NCBI RefSeq assembly: GCF_900457465.1
Contig: NZ_UAUU01000009.1
Span: 682,001-746,000, forward strand
Source of the DNA: Sphingobacterium multivorum
GTDB taxonomy: Bacteria; Bacteroidota; Bacteroidia; Sphingobacteriales; Sphingobacteriaceae
Length of the DNA: 64,000 bases
Reading direction: 5' to 3'
Shown here: positions 9,601 to 17,728 of the stretch, piece after piece
Position numbering within the stretch: position 1 is the first letter of the stretch
Layout of the letters: each line of letters starts with the position of its first letter
Made by a program: the position numbers and the translations under genes
Notes under the pieces: model-generated
What the model was told of the DNA's origin: nothing
The model's input: only the letters and a program-made list of their open reading frames with translations
Database searches by the model: none

Positions 9601-10137
9601 AAATACGGAAAGGAAAATACAACCAAACTAAAATATGCTGAACGGATGGCGCGGTTGGAAAATGCGATAAAAACGGAAAAAGACAATCAGAAAAAAGCGG
9701 AATATTACTTTCAAATGGCTACAGGTATCTATCAGACAAGTACCTACGGCAATGCATGGTCCATCGTATCCTACGATTGGTCATCGACAGATAACCATGC
9801 TCCCTCAACACTCCATTGGCAACGAAACTACCTACAGACTAAATCGGCAAAGGAATGGTATAGCAAAGCGCGCGCGCTCAGTTCCAATAAAGAATTCAAG
9901 GCTAAATGCACTTTTATGCTGGCCAAAAGCGAACAAAAGGATTTTGTTTATACCAATGAATCGCGTTGGCAGTATTATGATTCACCTTTGAAAAATCCTT
10001 TTTATCGCTTTTCAATGCAAAATAGGTACTTCAAAGAATTGAGCACACAATATAAAGATACCCCATTCTTTACCATCGCGTCAAAAGAGTGTACCTATCT
10101 TCGCGACTTTTTAAACTTGACACAAGCGATACAATAA
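6688..10137 (+). CDS. Large TPR-rich lipoprotein with a possible TIM-barrel-like N-terminal domain
   Basis: The protein has 1149 residues from the ATG at 6688; a GTG two codons earlier is also possible. A signal peptide ends in a lipobox LLFLVSC with Cys22, so it is a predicted lipoprotein. Residues about 40-330 resemble an alpha/beta barrel: ELQLDCDWTKTSRDKFFYLL looks like the 'xxQxDxD' strand of DUF3142-type proteins, and VSATLRLHQV and KAMLMCYNMGN follow like successive barrel strands. The rest is helical with TPR-like segments (about 480-650 and 940-1150). I do not recognise a named family for the full length. It stands alone between a divergent AsmA-like gene and a strong terminator. An envelope function is inferred only from the lipobox. 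Confidence 0.75.
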   Translation: MLRKTQLFLFFVPLSLLFLVSCTKTKHETGFYFWKTVFQVDTAESRSLKEIDAKSIYVRIMDIDFDPSGVQAIPISPITFTQPIPKEQQLIPVVFVNQRVFAEMDSLQIRGLANKIVPFVTAKIQQAGKEKFTELQLDCDWTKTSRDKFFYLLSYLQQLPALKDVIVSATLRLHQVKNTVTSGIPPVKKAMLMCYNMGNLRQFGNQNSILNQQDLKTYLSGTLRNYPMEMDIALPLFKWFVVFRNNNYIGISKHINEEDIKDSALFTHNPNTNLYILTKDLPKANLKKGDVIRFESINQGELLQTAKFLKGELKGKEHRIIFYHLDQATLANHGNAELQKLLLLSSTTLAFFFGEIATNIACGPEVDPYDNQTTYYLPNLEDNGFSAFQFIPYQFLYTEEAPAKESLINAETWVKHLGSQVKVKDVEQLMYNSNAATANLASNQQKSAWTSLPDSIKGNTFLSTLIDGKHEAERAYFMFTKKQEPITNIQHNYWDPDTRNFKEITQLAELAEQQISKYPKNSFLYIRYAYQAARLYLFGKEYAKSMTIYEKYLQSAKGDEAILNWALSNYAGAVRKNGDPARAAYLFSKLFTASPERRILAYANFHYITASDAEIFQYAKNDADRFNINAIIGFGTSDYALKYLIDCYQLDPANTVNAVLLGREVNKIETEMNESFYLSSDNYNYYSKNDDKGKVKLHLDSLRNFALKLYRDKKYVQPQLGLITAAYLSWMNKENALAKEYLAGIKETDLSPKLIDQLQITRLLTQLTDWQSSKQLDEVQLTKTLSWLEEKAKLDGKEDIRKQNWGYSAFEYSNYSLICRNILQNLVVKHYLNTQDTAMASLAAVKADAFYNYGFVKDSLEDNMQWTTMHFWENSLTPKTLLKIRNLLSDNSQQNTLSKFLLKDIKHFNRDYLTELLGTTYLRELDFQKAAKTLAALPKDHKINEIKNWYSTDEDDIKPNPFIVTINDYPKKYGKENTTKLKYAERMARLENAIKTEKDNQKKAEYYFQMATGIYQTSTYGNAWSIVSYDWSSTDNHAPSTLHWQRNYLQTKSAKEWYSKARALSSNKEFKAKCTFMLAKSEQKDFVYTNESRWQYYDSPLKNPFYRFSMQNRYFKELSTQYKDTPFFTIASKECTYLRDFLNLTQAIQ

Positions 10138-10155
10138 GGGCTGCCGCCTACCTTG

Positions 10156-10210
10156 CTTTATAAAAATATAGCGCCTTCCTGATGTAGGAAGGCGCTATAT
10201 TTTTATAAAG
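10156..10210. terminator. 25-bp perfect hairpin, bidirectional terminator
   Basis: CTTTATAAAAATATAGCGCC plus TTCCT (10156-10180) is repeated exactly in inverted form at 10186-10210 with a 5-nt loop. The A/T-rich stem ends give a T-rich tract on both strands. It lies between the convergent stops of the lipoprotein gene and rsgA and should terminate both. Confidence 0.9.
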
Positions 10211-10211
10211 A

Positions 10212-11132
10212 TTAAGATCTACTATCTTCATTATGATATATACTGAGGTAGCTATCATAGCGGGAACTCTCAATATCGCCTTCTTCCACAGCTTCCATAA
10301 TGACACAACCGGGTTCATTGATATGCCTGCAATTATGAAATCGACATTGATTCATCAACGCGCGCATCTCTGGAAAAAAATGGGATAGCTCCTGTTTTTC
10401 TATATCGACAATTCCCAACTCACGAATACCAGGCGTATCAATTAACTTCCCTCCAAAAGGAAGATCAAACATTTCAGCAAAAGTAGTTGTATGCTTTCCT
10501 TTGTCAGACCAATCGGAGATTTCACCAGTTTTCAACCCGTATTCAGGAACGATTGCATTGATCAACGTTGATTTGCCAACCCCAGAATGACCTGATACCA
10601 AGGTTATTTTATCTTTAAGCAGTTGCTTGACAACGTCGATATTGGTACCGGTTAACGCAGAAACCTCGAAACAGGGGTAGCCAATATGTTCATAAATAGC
10701 TTTATAGTCTGCCAATATCTCCAACCCCTCATCACTAAAAAGATCCAATTTATTGAAAATAATTACGGCAGGAATTCCGTAAGCCTCCGTTGTTACTAGA
10801 AAGCGATCGATAAAACCTAAAGATGTTGGCGGCGAGGCAAGTGTCACCACTAAAAAAGCTTGATCCAGGTTTGCTCCGATAATTTGAGTTTGCTTAGACA
10901 AATTGACGGATTTTCGAATGATATAATTTCGACGAGGTTCCAGTTCGTGAATGACCGCACTTTCCTGATCAGGTTCCACATCAAAATGTACCCAATCCCC
11001 CACAGCAACAGGATTAGTCGTTTTTATTCCTTTAGTACGAAACTTTCCTTTAATACGACAATCGTATCTTTTATCATCTTCGCCCAAAACTTGATACCAA
11101 CTCCCTGTCGATTTAGTTACCAGTCCTCTCAT
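10212..11132 (-). CDS. rsgA: Ribosome small subunit-dependent GTPase A
   Basis: RsgA (YjeQ) is a circularly permuted GTPase that binds the 30S subunit and helps its late maturation, releasing RbfA. From the ATG at 11132 (MRGLVTKSTGSWYQVL) it has 306 residues. The order is an OB fold, then G4 (IIFNKLD), G5 (VSALTG), the P-loop GHSGVGKST and G3 DTPG, then the C-terminal zinc knuckle CRFHNCRHINEPGC. The frame extends 34 codons further upstream, but that extension has no family counterpart and runs into the divergent polA promoter, so the internal ATG is preferred. It converges with the lipoprotein gene. Confidence 0.95.
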   Translation of the reverse strand: MRGLVTKSTGSWYQVLGEDDKRYDCRIKGKFRTKGIKTTNPVAVGDWVHFDVEPDQESAVIHELEPRRNYIIRKSVNLSKQTQIIGANLDQAFLVVTLASPPTSLGFIDRFLVTTEAYGIPAVIIFNKLDLFSDEGLEILADYKAIYEHIGYPCFEVSALTGTNIDVVKQLLKDKITLVSGHSGVGKSTLINAIVPEYGLKTGEISDWSDKGKHTTTFAEMFDLPFGGKLIDTPGIRELGIVDIEKQELSHFFPEMRALMNQCRFHNCRHINEPGCVIMEAVEEGDIESSRYDSYLSIYHNEDSRS

Positions 11133-11207
11133 AAATCCTGTTGCATTAAATGTGTCATAGTACAAAAATCGGAAAAATTTATTAAACTTACCCTTTGATG
11201 AATTTCT

Positions 11208-11215
11208 TACCTTTG
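11208..11215 (+). promoter_or_regulatory. -7 element of the polA promoter
   Basis: TACCTTTG matches TAnnTTTG and lies 23 nt before the GTG start of polA. No clear TTG is found 19-21 nt upstream, so the -33 part is weak. Confidence 0.5.
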
Positions 11216-11238
11216 TAAGGAGACTAAAATTCAATTTT

Positions 11239-14040
11239 GTGAAAAAACTATTTCTTCTAGATGGAATGGCTCTTATATATAGAGCTTATTTTGCATTGAG
11301 CAAAACTCCCCGAATTACCTCAACAGGGTTAAATACGGGAGCAATCATGGGATTTACCAATACCCTATTGGATGTATTGAAAAATCAGCAACCTTCCCAC
11401 ATAGCAGTAGTGTTCGACACGGCGGCACCTACCGCACGACATATTGAATTTGAAGCTTATAAAGCACATCGCGAATCTATGCCAGAGGACCTTGCGGCCT
11501 CTATCCCCTATATCAATCGCTTAATTGAGGGCTTCAATATTCCGATCATCACCATGGATGGATACGAGGCCGACGATATTATCGGTACGCTGGCAAAAAA
11601 GGCTGAAAAGCAAGATTTTCAGGTCTATTGCATGACACCGGATAAAGATTTCGGGCAACTCGTGTCTGAAAATATCTTTATCTATAAACCTGCACGCATG
11701 GGTAATGGAGCAGAAGTACAAGGTGTCAAAGAGATTCTTGAAAAATGGGAAATTTCTGACGTTTGCCAGGTCATCGATATCCTTGGTCTTTGGGGCGATG
11801 CCGTGGACAATATCCCTGGTATACCTGGAATTGGAGAAAAAACAGCGAAAAAACTTGTTCAGGAATACGGATCTGTCGAAGGCATTATCGCTAACGCGGA
11901 TCAGCTTAAAGGAAAAATGCGCGAGAACGTGGAGAATTTTGCAGAACAAGGGCTTATCTCCAAAAAATTAGCCACTATTTTATTGGATGTACCCATTGAA
12001 CTTGATGAAAAATCGCTAGAACTGGAAGACCCAAACAAAGAAATCCTTGAACCACTATTTGCAGAATTGGAATTCCGAACACTTGGAAAACGAGTTTTCG
12101 GCGATGAATTCTCCGTACTTGACAAGAGCATTCCTACAAATGGGCAAATGGATTTATTTTCGACAACAACGACGACAATTACCACGACCGAAATTGTCAC
12201 TGAAATCAGTGTCGAAAATGTCGCAATAAATAATATACATAATACAACACATGAGTATGTTTTGGCCGACACAGCGGAAAAACAAGTAGCGCTAGCCGAA
12301 CAGCTTGCGTCTTTAGATAGTTTTTGTTTCGACACAGAAACAACAGGATTGGATGCAAACCTTGCCGATATTGTGGGCTTATCATTTTCTTTTGAAAACG
12401 CTAAAGCGTATTATGTCCCAACACCTGCCGATCGTGAGGGTGCTCAAGCTATAGTCGATATTTTCAAGCCAGTTCTAGAAAACCCAAACATCGAGAAAAT
12501 AGGACAAAACATCAAATACGATATTTTGTTATTAGCACGCTATGGTGTAAAGGTACAAGGTTCCCTTTTTGACACCATGCTTGCACATTATCTAATTGAT
12601 CCAGATACCCGCCACGGGATGGATGTACTTGCAGAAAATTACCTGAATTACAGCCCGGTATCAATCACCGAACTTATCGGTGAAAAGGGAAAGAAGCAAG
12701 GGAATATGCGCGACGTTGAAGTCGAAAAAGTAAAAGAATATGCTGCTGAAGATGCAGACATTACCCTACAGCTAAAAAATGTGTTTCAACCCCTTCTTGT
12801 CGAGACCAACACCATGCAGCTCGCTCAGGATGTCGAATTCCCATTAGTCTATATACTCGCTGAAATTGAACGAAACGGTGTAAAAATAGATGTTCCGGCA
12901 CTTGAAGAGTTTTCAAAAACACTGGATCAGGACATTAAAAATCTCGAGGAATCCATCTTTGAGAAAGCGGGCGTAAATTTCAATATCGCCTCCCCTAAGC
13001 AATTGGGAGAAGTCTTATTCGATAAACTGCAACTGGATCCTAAAGCTAAAAAAACAAAAACAGGACAATATAAAACAGGTGAAGATGTATTATTGGCATT
13101 GGCCCATAAATCAGATATCGTCCAAGATATCTTGAACTTTAGGCAGATGCAAAAACTCAAATCTACCTATGTTGATGCGCTACCTGAATTGATAAACCCC
13201 GAAACAGGGCTCATTCATACGTCATATAATCAAGCGGTTGCCGCAACAGGCCGTCTGAGCTCAACTAATCCGAACTTGCAAAATATCCCGATCCGTACCG
13301 AACGGGGAAGAGAAGTCAGAAAAGCCTTTATCCCAAGATCTGAAAACAACGTGATCCTCTCAGCCGATTATTCACAGATTGAACTCCGCCTGATTGCCGA
13401 ACTCAGTAAAGATCAGAATATGATGGAAGCATTTAGTCAAGGTCACGATATCCACCGGGCAACAGCCGCGAAAGTCTATAATGTGGATTTTGATGCCGTT
13501 ACTTCTGAACAACGTCGCAACGCGAAAGCAGTTAACTTTGGCATTATCTATGGCCAGTCGGCCTTCGGCCTTTCCCAAAACCTTGGCATATCTCGTAAAG
13601 AAGCATCCGATATCATCAATGAATATTTTAACCAATATACAGGAATAAAAAAATACATGAGTGATGCCGTCGAGTCTGCAAAAGAGAAGGGTTACGTTGA
13701 AACAATTTTAAAACGAAGACGTTATTTGAGAGATATCAATTCTGCAAACATGACCGTTCGCGGATTCGCTGAAAGAAACGCAATTAATGCTCCGATCCAA
13801 GGATCGGCAGCAGATTTGATCAAACTTGCCATGATCGCGATTCAGAAGGAAATTGAACAGCGAGGTTTAACAGGTAAAATGATCATGCAGGTGCATGATG
13901 AATTGGTTTTTGACGTACCTAAAGACGAGATCGAGGTATTCAAAAAAATTATTTTGGACAAAATGTCCAATGCTATAAAAACAAGTGTTCCTTTGATCGT
14001 AGAAATTGGAGAAGGCAAAAATTGGCTAGAAGCACACTAA
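11239..14040 (+). CDS. polA: DNA polymerase I
   Basis: The protein has 933 residues from a GTG start. Residues 1-290 are the 5'-3' exonuclease (LFLLDGMALIYRAYFAL, then DGYEADDIIGTLA and GIPGIGEKTAKKLV). The 3'-5' exonuclease follows from about 345 and keeps its first acidic motif, FDTETTGLDAN. The polymerase domain has motif A (SADYSQIELRLIAEL), motif B (RRNAKAVNFGIIYGQSAFG) and motif C (MQVHDELVFDVP). Proofreading therefore looks active, unlike Taq-type enzymes. A Thr-rich linker (STTTTTITTTEIVTEI, about 308-323) joins the two nuclease domains. The next gene starts 4 nt after the stop. It repairs DNA and removes Okazaki primers. Confidence 0.98.
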   Translation: MKKLFLLDGMALIYRAYFALSKTPRITSTGLNTGAIMGFTNTLLDVLKNQQPSHIAVVFDTAAPTARHIEFEAYKAHRESMPEDLAASIPYINRLIEGFNIPIITMDGYEADDIIGTLAKKAEKQDFQVYCMTPDKDFGQLVSENIFIYKPARMGNGAEVQGVKEILEKWEISDVCQVIDILGLWGDAVDNIPGIPGIGEKTAKKLVQEYGSVEGIIANADQLKGKMRENVENFAEQGLISKKLATILLDVPIELDEKSLELEDPNKEILEPLFAELEFRTLGKRVFGDEFSVLDKSIPTNGQMDLFSTTTTTITTTEIVTEISVENVAINNIHNTTHEYVLADTAEKQVALAEQLASLDSFCFDTETTGLDANLADIVGLSFSFENAKAYYVPTPADREGAQAIVDIFKPVLENPNIEKIGQNIKYDILLLARYGVKVQGSLFDTMLAHYLIDPDTRHGMDVLAENYLNYSPVSITELIGEKGKKQGNMRDVEVEKVKEYAAEDADITLQLKNVFQPLLVETNTMQLAQDVEFPLVYILAEIERNGVKIDVPALEEFSKTLDQDIKNLEESIFEKAGVNFNIASPKQLGEVLFDKLQLDPKAKKTKTGQYKTGEDVLLALAHKSDIVQDILNFRQMQKLKSTYVDALPELINPETGLIHTSYNQAVAATGRLSSTNPNLQNIPIRTERGREVRKAFIPRSENNVILSADYSQIELRLIAELSKDQNMMEAFSQGHDIHRATAAKVYNVDFDAVTSEQRRNAKAVNFGIIYGQSAFGLSQNLGISRKEASDIINEYFNQYTGIKKYMSDAVESAKEKGYVETILKRRRYLRDINSANMTVRGFAERNAINAPIQGSAADLIKLAMIAIQKEIEQRGLTGKMIMQVHDELVFDVPKDEIEVFKKIILDKMSNAIKTSVPLIVEIGEGKNWLEAH

Positions 14041-14044
14041 AGTT

Positions 14045-15175
14045 ATGATAAAAAAATTCATCCATATCTTATTATTATTGTCTGTGTGCAGCTTTACAAA
14101 CCTGTATGCACAGGATGAAAAACCTGTATTCTATGAAAAATTAGACCAGGGATTGATTCGTTTTTATTTTGACAAATATTATTATTTGGTTTCAAAAGAG
14201 TGCGAGTTTAAAACGATTGAACGTGTGAGCAAATTTGATTTTGCAAAGCAAGTCTTTGACGGAGAGTTTCGCGATTTTGCGCCAAATGGAGCGAGAATAC
14301 TCATTGGCTCCTATAAAGATGGCAAAAAAGAAGGCGTATTTCAAGCCTTCCATCCAAATGGAGTGCTGAAATGGGAAGTAAATTTCCAGAATAACCATCC
14401 GATCGGTGATTGGAAATATTACTATCCGGACGGAAAACCACTATTGACCATAACTTATAGTGAACAAGGCTACTTTATAAAAGATTACTGGGACAACAGG
14501 GGCAAACAGGAAGTAATAAATGGCGAAGGCAATTATGAATTTTCTATTCCGTTTGAAGGATTTACTGAATTTGGGTTTGATTTCTATCTACGCAAAGGAA
14601 AGGTAAAAAGCGGCAGGCCACAGGGAAACTGGAATACATATTTCTACAATGTGGGTCAGCAACCCGTTTATGCTATGACACAACGCTTTGCAAATGGTGT
14701 ACTCACAATGACATATGACGACAATGGCGACCTAAATAATGAGGATTTCATGTCGCTAAGCATCCTCCCTTATGACTATTTTATACGAGCGGAACTATTT
14801 AACGGTAAGTCTTGCAGCTTTGATGATTATTCCAATTTTTATGCTTTCTTAACTAAACGTTTTAATGACAATCTCAATAAAACCGGACTAGATATCACCA
14901 AGCAGGTTAATTTTTCTTACCTCGTGGAAGTAAAGAAAACCGGAATGGCTAATCTAAAAAGTCTCAAGTTAACATCAGATTCCGGAAACGAATCTTTCGA
15001 TGGCATTTTGAGCCGTATTGCTAGAAGTATTGACTTCTATTTCCCTACGTATAAAGACAACCAGCCTCAAGACGACCTCATCAGAGTGTCTGGTGGGATC
15101 ACACAGGGTAACGATGGAAAAATCTATACCCATTCAATTAAAATCGAAAGACAAATAGACAATTCGAGTAAATAA
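14045..15175 (+). CDS. Secreted protein with MORN-like repeats
   Basis: The product has 376 residues with a cleavable signal peptide (MIKKFIHILLLLSVCSF, cut near LYAQ/DEK). Repeats of the type DGKKEGVFQAFHPNGVLKWEV and GDWKYYYPDGKPLLTITY between about residues 75 and 215 are MORN/YwqK-like (G-x-W/F-x-x-Y/F-x-x-x-G). The last 110 residues have no such repeats; VNFSYLVEVKKTGMANLKSL followed by spaced strands weakly resembles a TonB C-terminal fold. It follows polA by 4 nt and is probably co-transcribed. Exported; function unknown. Confidence 0.75.
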   Translation: MIKKFIHILLLLSVCSFTNLYAQDEKPVFYEKLDQGLIRFYFDKYYYLVSKECEFKTIERVSKFDFAKQVFDGEFRDFAPNGARILIGSYKDGKKEGVFQAFHPNGVLKWEVNFQNNHPIGDWKYYYPDGKPLLTITYSEQGYFIKDYWDNRGKQEVINGEGNYEFSIPFEGFTEFGFDFYLRKGKVKSGRPQGNWNTYFYNVGQQPVYAMTQRFANGVLTMTYDDNGDLNNEDFMSLSILPYDYFIRAELFNGKSCSFDDYSNFYAFLTKRFNDNLNKTGLDITKQVNFSYLVEVKKTGMANLKSLKLTSDSGNESFDGILSRIARSIDFYFPTYKDNQPQDDLIRVSGGITQGNDGKIYTHSIKIERQIDNSSK

Positions 15176-15176
15176 T

Positions 15177-15184
15177 TATCTTTG
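15177..15184 (+). promoter_or_regulatory. -7 element upstream of psd
   Basis: TATCTTTG matches TAnnTTTG and overlaps the end of the preceding gene. The psd ATG is 15 nt downstream of it. The -33 region shows no clear TTG. Confidence 0.4.
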
Positions 15185-15199
15185 CAGAAATAAATAGAT

Positions 15200-15853
15200 A
15201 TGAAATTTCATAAAGAAGGATACACCACATTAGCGATCGCTGTACTTTTTATCTTCATTATCAATGCCGTTGCGGATTATTATGACGCTCCGCAATATGC
15301 CAAATGGTTTATTTATGCGCTATCAGCATTCCTATTCATTACAGTTGTCCAGTTTTTCAGAAGTCCCAAAAAAGTGGTCAACCCGCAGGATGACGTGATT
15401 CTTTGTCCAGCGGATGGAAAAGTTGTTGTTATCGAAGAAACTGAGGAAAATGAGTATTTCCATGATAAGCGTATACAGGTATCTATATTTATGTCTCCTG
15501 TCAATGTGCATGTCAACAGAAACCCAATCAGTGGTTTAGTCACGTTCTTTAAATACCATCCCGGTAAGTTTCTGGTGGCTTGGCACCCCAAATCATCTAC
15601 AGATAACGAAAGAACAACAGTCGTTGTCAAAGATAAGGCTGGTCGGGAGGTTCTTTTCCGCCAAATAGCAGGAGCCTTAGCGCGCCGCATTGTATGGTAT
15701 GTAAAAGAAAAAGACGAAGTCGTGCAAGGCAATGAGTTTGGTTTTATCAAATTCGGTTCCCGCGTAGATTTATTTCTTCCTTTAGGCACTGAAATCAATG
15801 TTAACATTGGTGACAAGGTTACTGGAGCAAAAACGATTATCGGAAAATTTTAA
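15200..15853 (+). CDS. psd: Phosphatidylserine decarboxylase, short type
   Basis: This enzyme makes phosphatidylethanolamine from phosphatidylserine in the inner membrane. Its 217 residues fit the short archaeal/Bacteroidota class. Two N-terminal membrane segments (about 10-28 and 34-52) precede the catalytic part, which has ILCPADGKVV, FMSPVNVHVNRNP and AGALARRIV. The self-cleavage motif is KFGSRVD with Ser187, which becomes the pyruvoyl group and leaves an alpha chain of about 31 residues. A partner pssA is not in the window. A short terminator follows at 15883. Confidence 0.95.
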   Translation: MKFHKEGYTTLAIAVLFIFIINAVADYYDAPQYAKWFIYALSAFLFITVVQFFRSPKKVVNPQDDVILCPADGKVVVIEETEENEYFHDKRIQVSIFMSPVNVHVNRNPISGLVTFFKYHPGKFLVAWHPKSSTDNERTTVVVKDKAGREVLFRQIAGALARRIVWYVKEKDEVVQGNEFGFIKFGSRVDLFLPLGTEINVNIGDKVTGAKTIIGKF

Positions 15854-15882
15854 CAATTTATTAATATCATTATAAGTAACTT

Positions 15883-15907
15883 AGGCTCCAAATCAGGGGC
15901 CTTTTTT
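15883..15907 (+). terminator. Rho-independent terminator after psd
   Basis: AGGCTCC pairs with GGGGCCT (one G-U) around a 6-nt loop and is followed by a T6 run. It separates psd from the histidine kinase, whose ATG lies 10 nt further. Confidence 0.8.
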
Positions 15908-15916
15908 ATTCTGCAA

Positions 15917-16954
15917 ATGAACTTTAAACAATTACTACTGGCAAACTCCGCAGCTGTCGGCATTGCAATATCTACGATCAGCTTTTATTATAAACATGAC
16001 CTACAGACAGCGCTGATCATTTTCTTTGTTGCTGTGGTAACGAGTTTCCTTCTATTTAACTATCTATTTGAAAAATATATATATCGTAGACTCAATACGA
16101 TGTATAAATTAATTCATAACCTTAAACTCGGTAAGGATCTTAAAGATGCTATCGGAGAACATGTCAGTGAGGATCCTATCACAGATGCTGAGAACGAAGT
16201 CAAAGCATGGGCAAAAGATAAAAAAAATGAGATAGAGCAGTTAAAATCACAGGAGAAATTCCGAAGAGAGTTTTTATCCAACATTTCTCATGAATTCAAG
16301 ACGCCTTTATTTGCCACCCAAGGTTACATTGAGACCCTGCAAGATGGCCTGATGGAAGAAGACATGGAAATGGCCAAGAATTTCTTAGATAAGGCTGCCC
16401 GGAATCTAGACCGGCTAAATTACCTGATTCAGGATCTTGATGAAATATCCAAACTAGAATCCGGAAAAATGGTCCTGAATATAGAAAAATTCGATATCGT
16501 CGACCTCATTAAAGACACCACCTACTCTCTTGAAGACAAAGCTAAACAACACAATATCAAAATAGAATTCAAACCCAAAGTGGGTACACCCCATTGGGTT
16601 AAAGCTGACCGAAATAAAATTCATCAGGTATTATACAACCTGATAGATAATTCCCTAAAGTATGGAAAAGAGGGCGGGACAACGAAAATTAAGATTTTCC
16701 CACTGTTTGAACAGGTTCTTATCGAAATTACAGACGACGGTTATGGCATCGAAGAAAAAAATCTGAGCCGTGTATTCGAGCGCTTTTTTCGAACTGATAA
16801 GAGCCGATCACGCGATATTGGAGGATCAGGATTAGGATTGGCTATCGTAAAGCACATTGTCGAAGCACATCAGCAAAACGTAAATGTGCGTAGTACAGAG
16901 GGCATTGGAACAACATTCGGCTTTACTTTACAAAAAGTTCAGTCCGGTAATTAA
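15917..16954 (+). CDS. PhoR-like sensor histidine kinase
   Basis: The protein has 345 residues. Two N-terminal membrane helices (about 8-25 and 32-52) have almost no periplasmic loop, so sensing is probably intramembrane or through a partner. A short linker leads to the dimerisation/phosphoacceptor helix with SHEFKTPLFATQGYIETL (His125). The ATPase domain has an N box (NLIDNSLKYG), G1 (DDGYGIEEKNL), an F box (FERFFRTDKSRS) and G2 (GGSGLGLAIVKHIV). This is the layout of PhoR-type kinases. The DUF47-pit phosphate uptake pair follows immediately, behind a TTAACA direct repeat, which supports a role in phosphate sensing. No response regulator gene is adjacent. Confidence 0.88.
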   Translation: MNFKQLLLANSAAVGIAISTISFYYKHDLQTALIIFFVAVVTSFLLFNYLFEKYIYRRLNTMYKLIHNLKLGKDLKDAIGEHVSEDPITDAENEVKAWAKDKKNEIEQLKSQEKFRREFLSNISHEFKTPLFATQGYIETLQDGLMEEDMEMAKNFLDKAARNLDRLNYLIQDLDEISKLESGKMVLNIEKFDIVDLIKDTTYSLEDKAKQHNIKIEFKPKVGTPHWVKADRNKIHQVLYNLIDNSLKYGKEGGTTKIKIFPLFEQVLIEITDDGYGIEEKNLSRVFERFFRTDKSRSRDIGGSGLGLAIVKHIVEAHQQNVNVRSTEGIGTTFGFTLQKVQSGN

Positions 16955-16992
16955 ACAATTGATGACACTTTTGTGTTTAAACAAAATCAATG

Positions 16993-17026
16993 TTAACATT
17001 AACTTAACATTAAGGTATTATTTTTG
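16993..17026 (+). promoter_or_regulatory. PhoP/PhoB-like box plus -7 element upstream of the phosphate transport genes
   Basis: TTAACA occurs at 16993-16998 and again at 17004-17009, a direct repeat with an exact 11-bp period, as in Bacillus PhoP boxes (two 6-bp half-sites with 5-bp spacing). A -7 element TATTTTTG follows at 17019-17026, 18 nt before the DUF47 ATG. The repeat occupies the -33 region, where no TTG is found, as expected of an activator-dependent promoter. Confidence 0.6.
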
Positions 17027-17044
17027 CAAAAATAAATTTAAGAT

Positions 17045-17692
17045 ATGTCTTTAAATAGCATTTTTCAATACTTCGTTCCAAAGGATAAAAAATTCTTCCC
17101 TTTGTTTGAACAAGCCGGCAACAACTTGATCGAGATGTCAAAGTTGTTAAAAGATATTGTTAACTCAAGCAACCCTGAAAAGAAAAAGGAATTAACACGC
17201 AAAGTGGAAGATTTGGAACATAGAGGCGACAACATCACGCATCAAATTCATTTGGAGCTGGGAAAGAACTTTATCACTCCTTTTGACCGCGAAGATATAC
17301 ACTCTTTGGCAAGCTCATTGGACGATGTCGCAGATTTTATCCATGGAGCCGCCAATAGAATGGACCTTTACAAGGTTGAAAAGGCCACCGAGCCAATGAT
17401 TGAAATTGCTGACTTACTAGTCGAAGCTACAGAACATGTATCAAAAGCTATTCATGAGCTTAGAGATTTGAAAAATATCCGCAATATTACGGATTCATGT
17501 GTTCGCATCAATAGCGTAGAAAACAAAGCGGATTATATTTTCGATAAAGCTGTAGCTGACCTTTTTGAATTTGAAAAAGATGCAATTTCATTAATTAAAC
17601 ACAAGGAAGTGTTATCTGCAATGGAAGATGCAACCGATAAATGTGAGGATGTTGCTAACGTATTAGAAAGCATTCTGGTTAAAAACGCATAA
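17045..17692 (+). CDS. DUF47 family PhoU-like protein (Pit accessory protein)
   Basis: The protein has 215 residues and is almost wholly helical and soluble. It carries two PhoU-like repeats: DLEHRGDNITHQIHLELG with FITPFDREDIHSLASSLDDVADF in the first half, and INSVENKADYIFDKAVADLF with HKEVLSAMEDATDKCEDVANVLE in the second. These E/DxxxD motifs bind metal clusters in PhoU proteins. DUF47 genes are typically paired with pit, as here (37 nt upstream of it), and are thought to regulate phosphate flux through the transporter. Expression probably depends on the TTAACA repeat upstream. Confidence 0.93.
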   Translation: MSLNSIFQYFVPKDKKFFPLFEQAGNNLIEMSKLLKDIVNSSNPEKKKELTRKVEDLEHRGDNITHQIHLELGKNFITPFDREDIHSLASSLDDVADFIHGAANRMDLYKVEKATEPMIEIADLLVEATEHVSKAIHELRDLKNIRNITDSCVRINSVENKADYIFDKAVADLFEFEKDAISLIKHKEVLSAMEDATDKCEDVANVLESILVKNA

Positions 17693-17728
17693 TCATTCGA
17701 TTTAAGTGCACAAAAATTCTACGAGATT

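Noticed and set aside
11133..11234. Longer N-terminus for RsgA
   Set aside because: The 34 extra codons have no family match and cover the divergent polA promoter.
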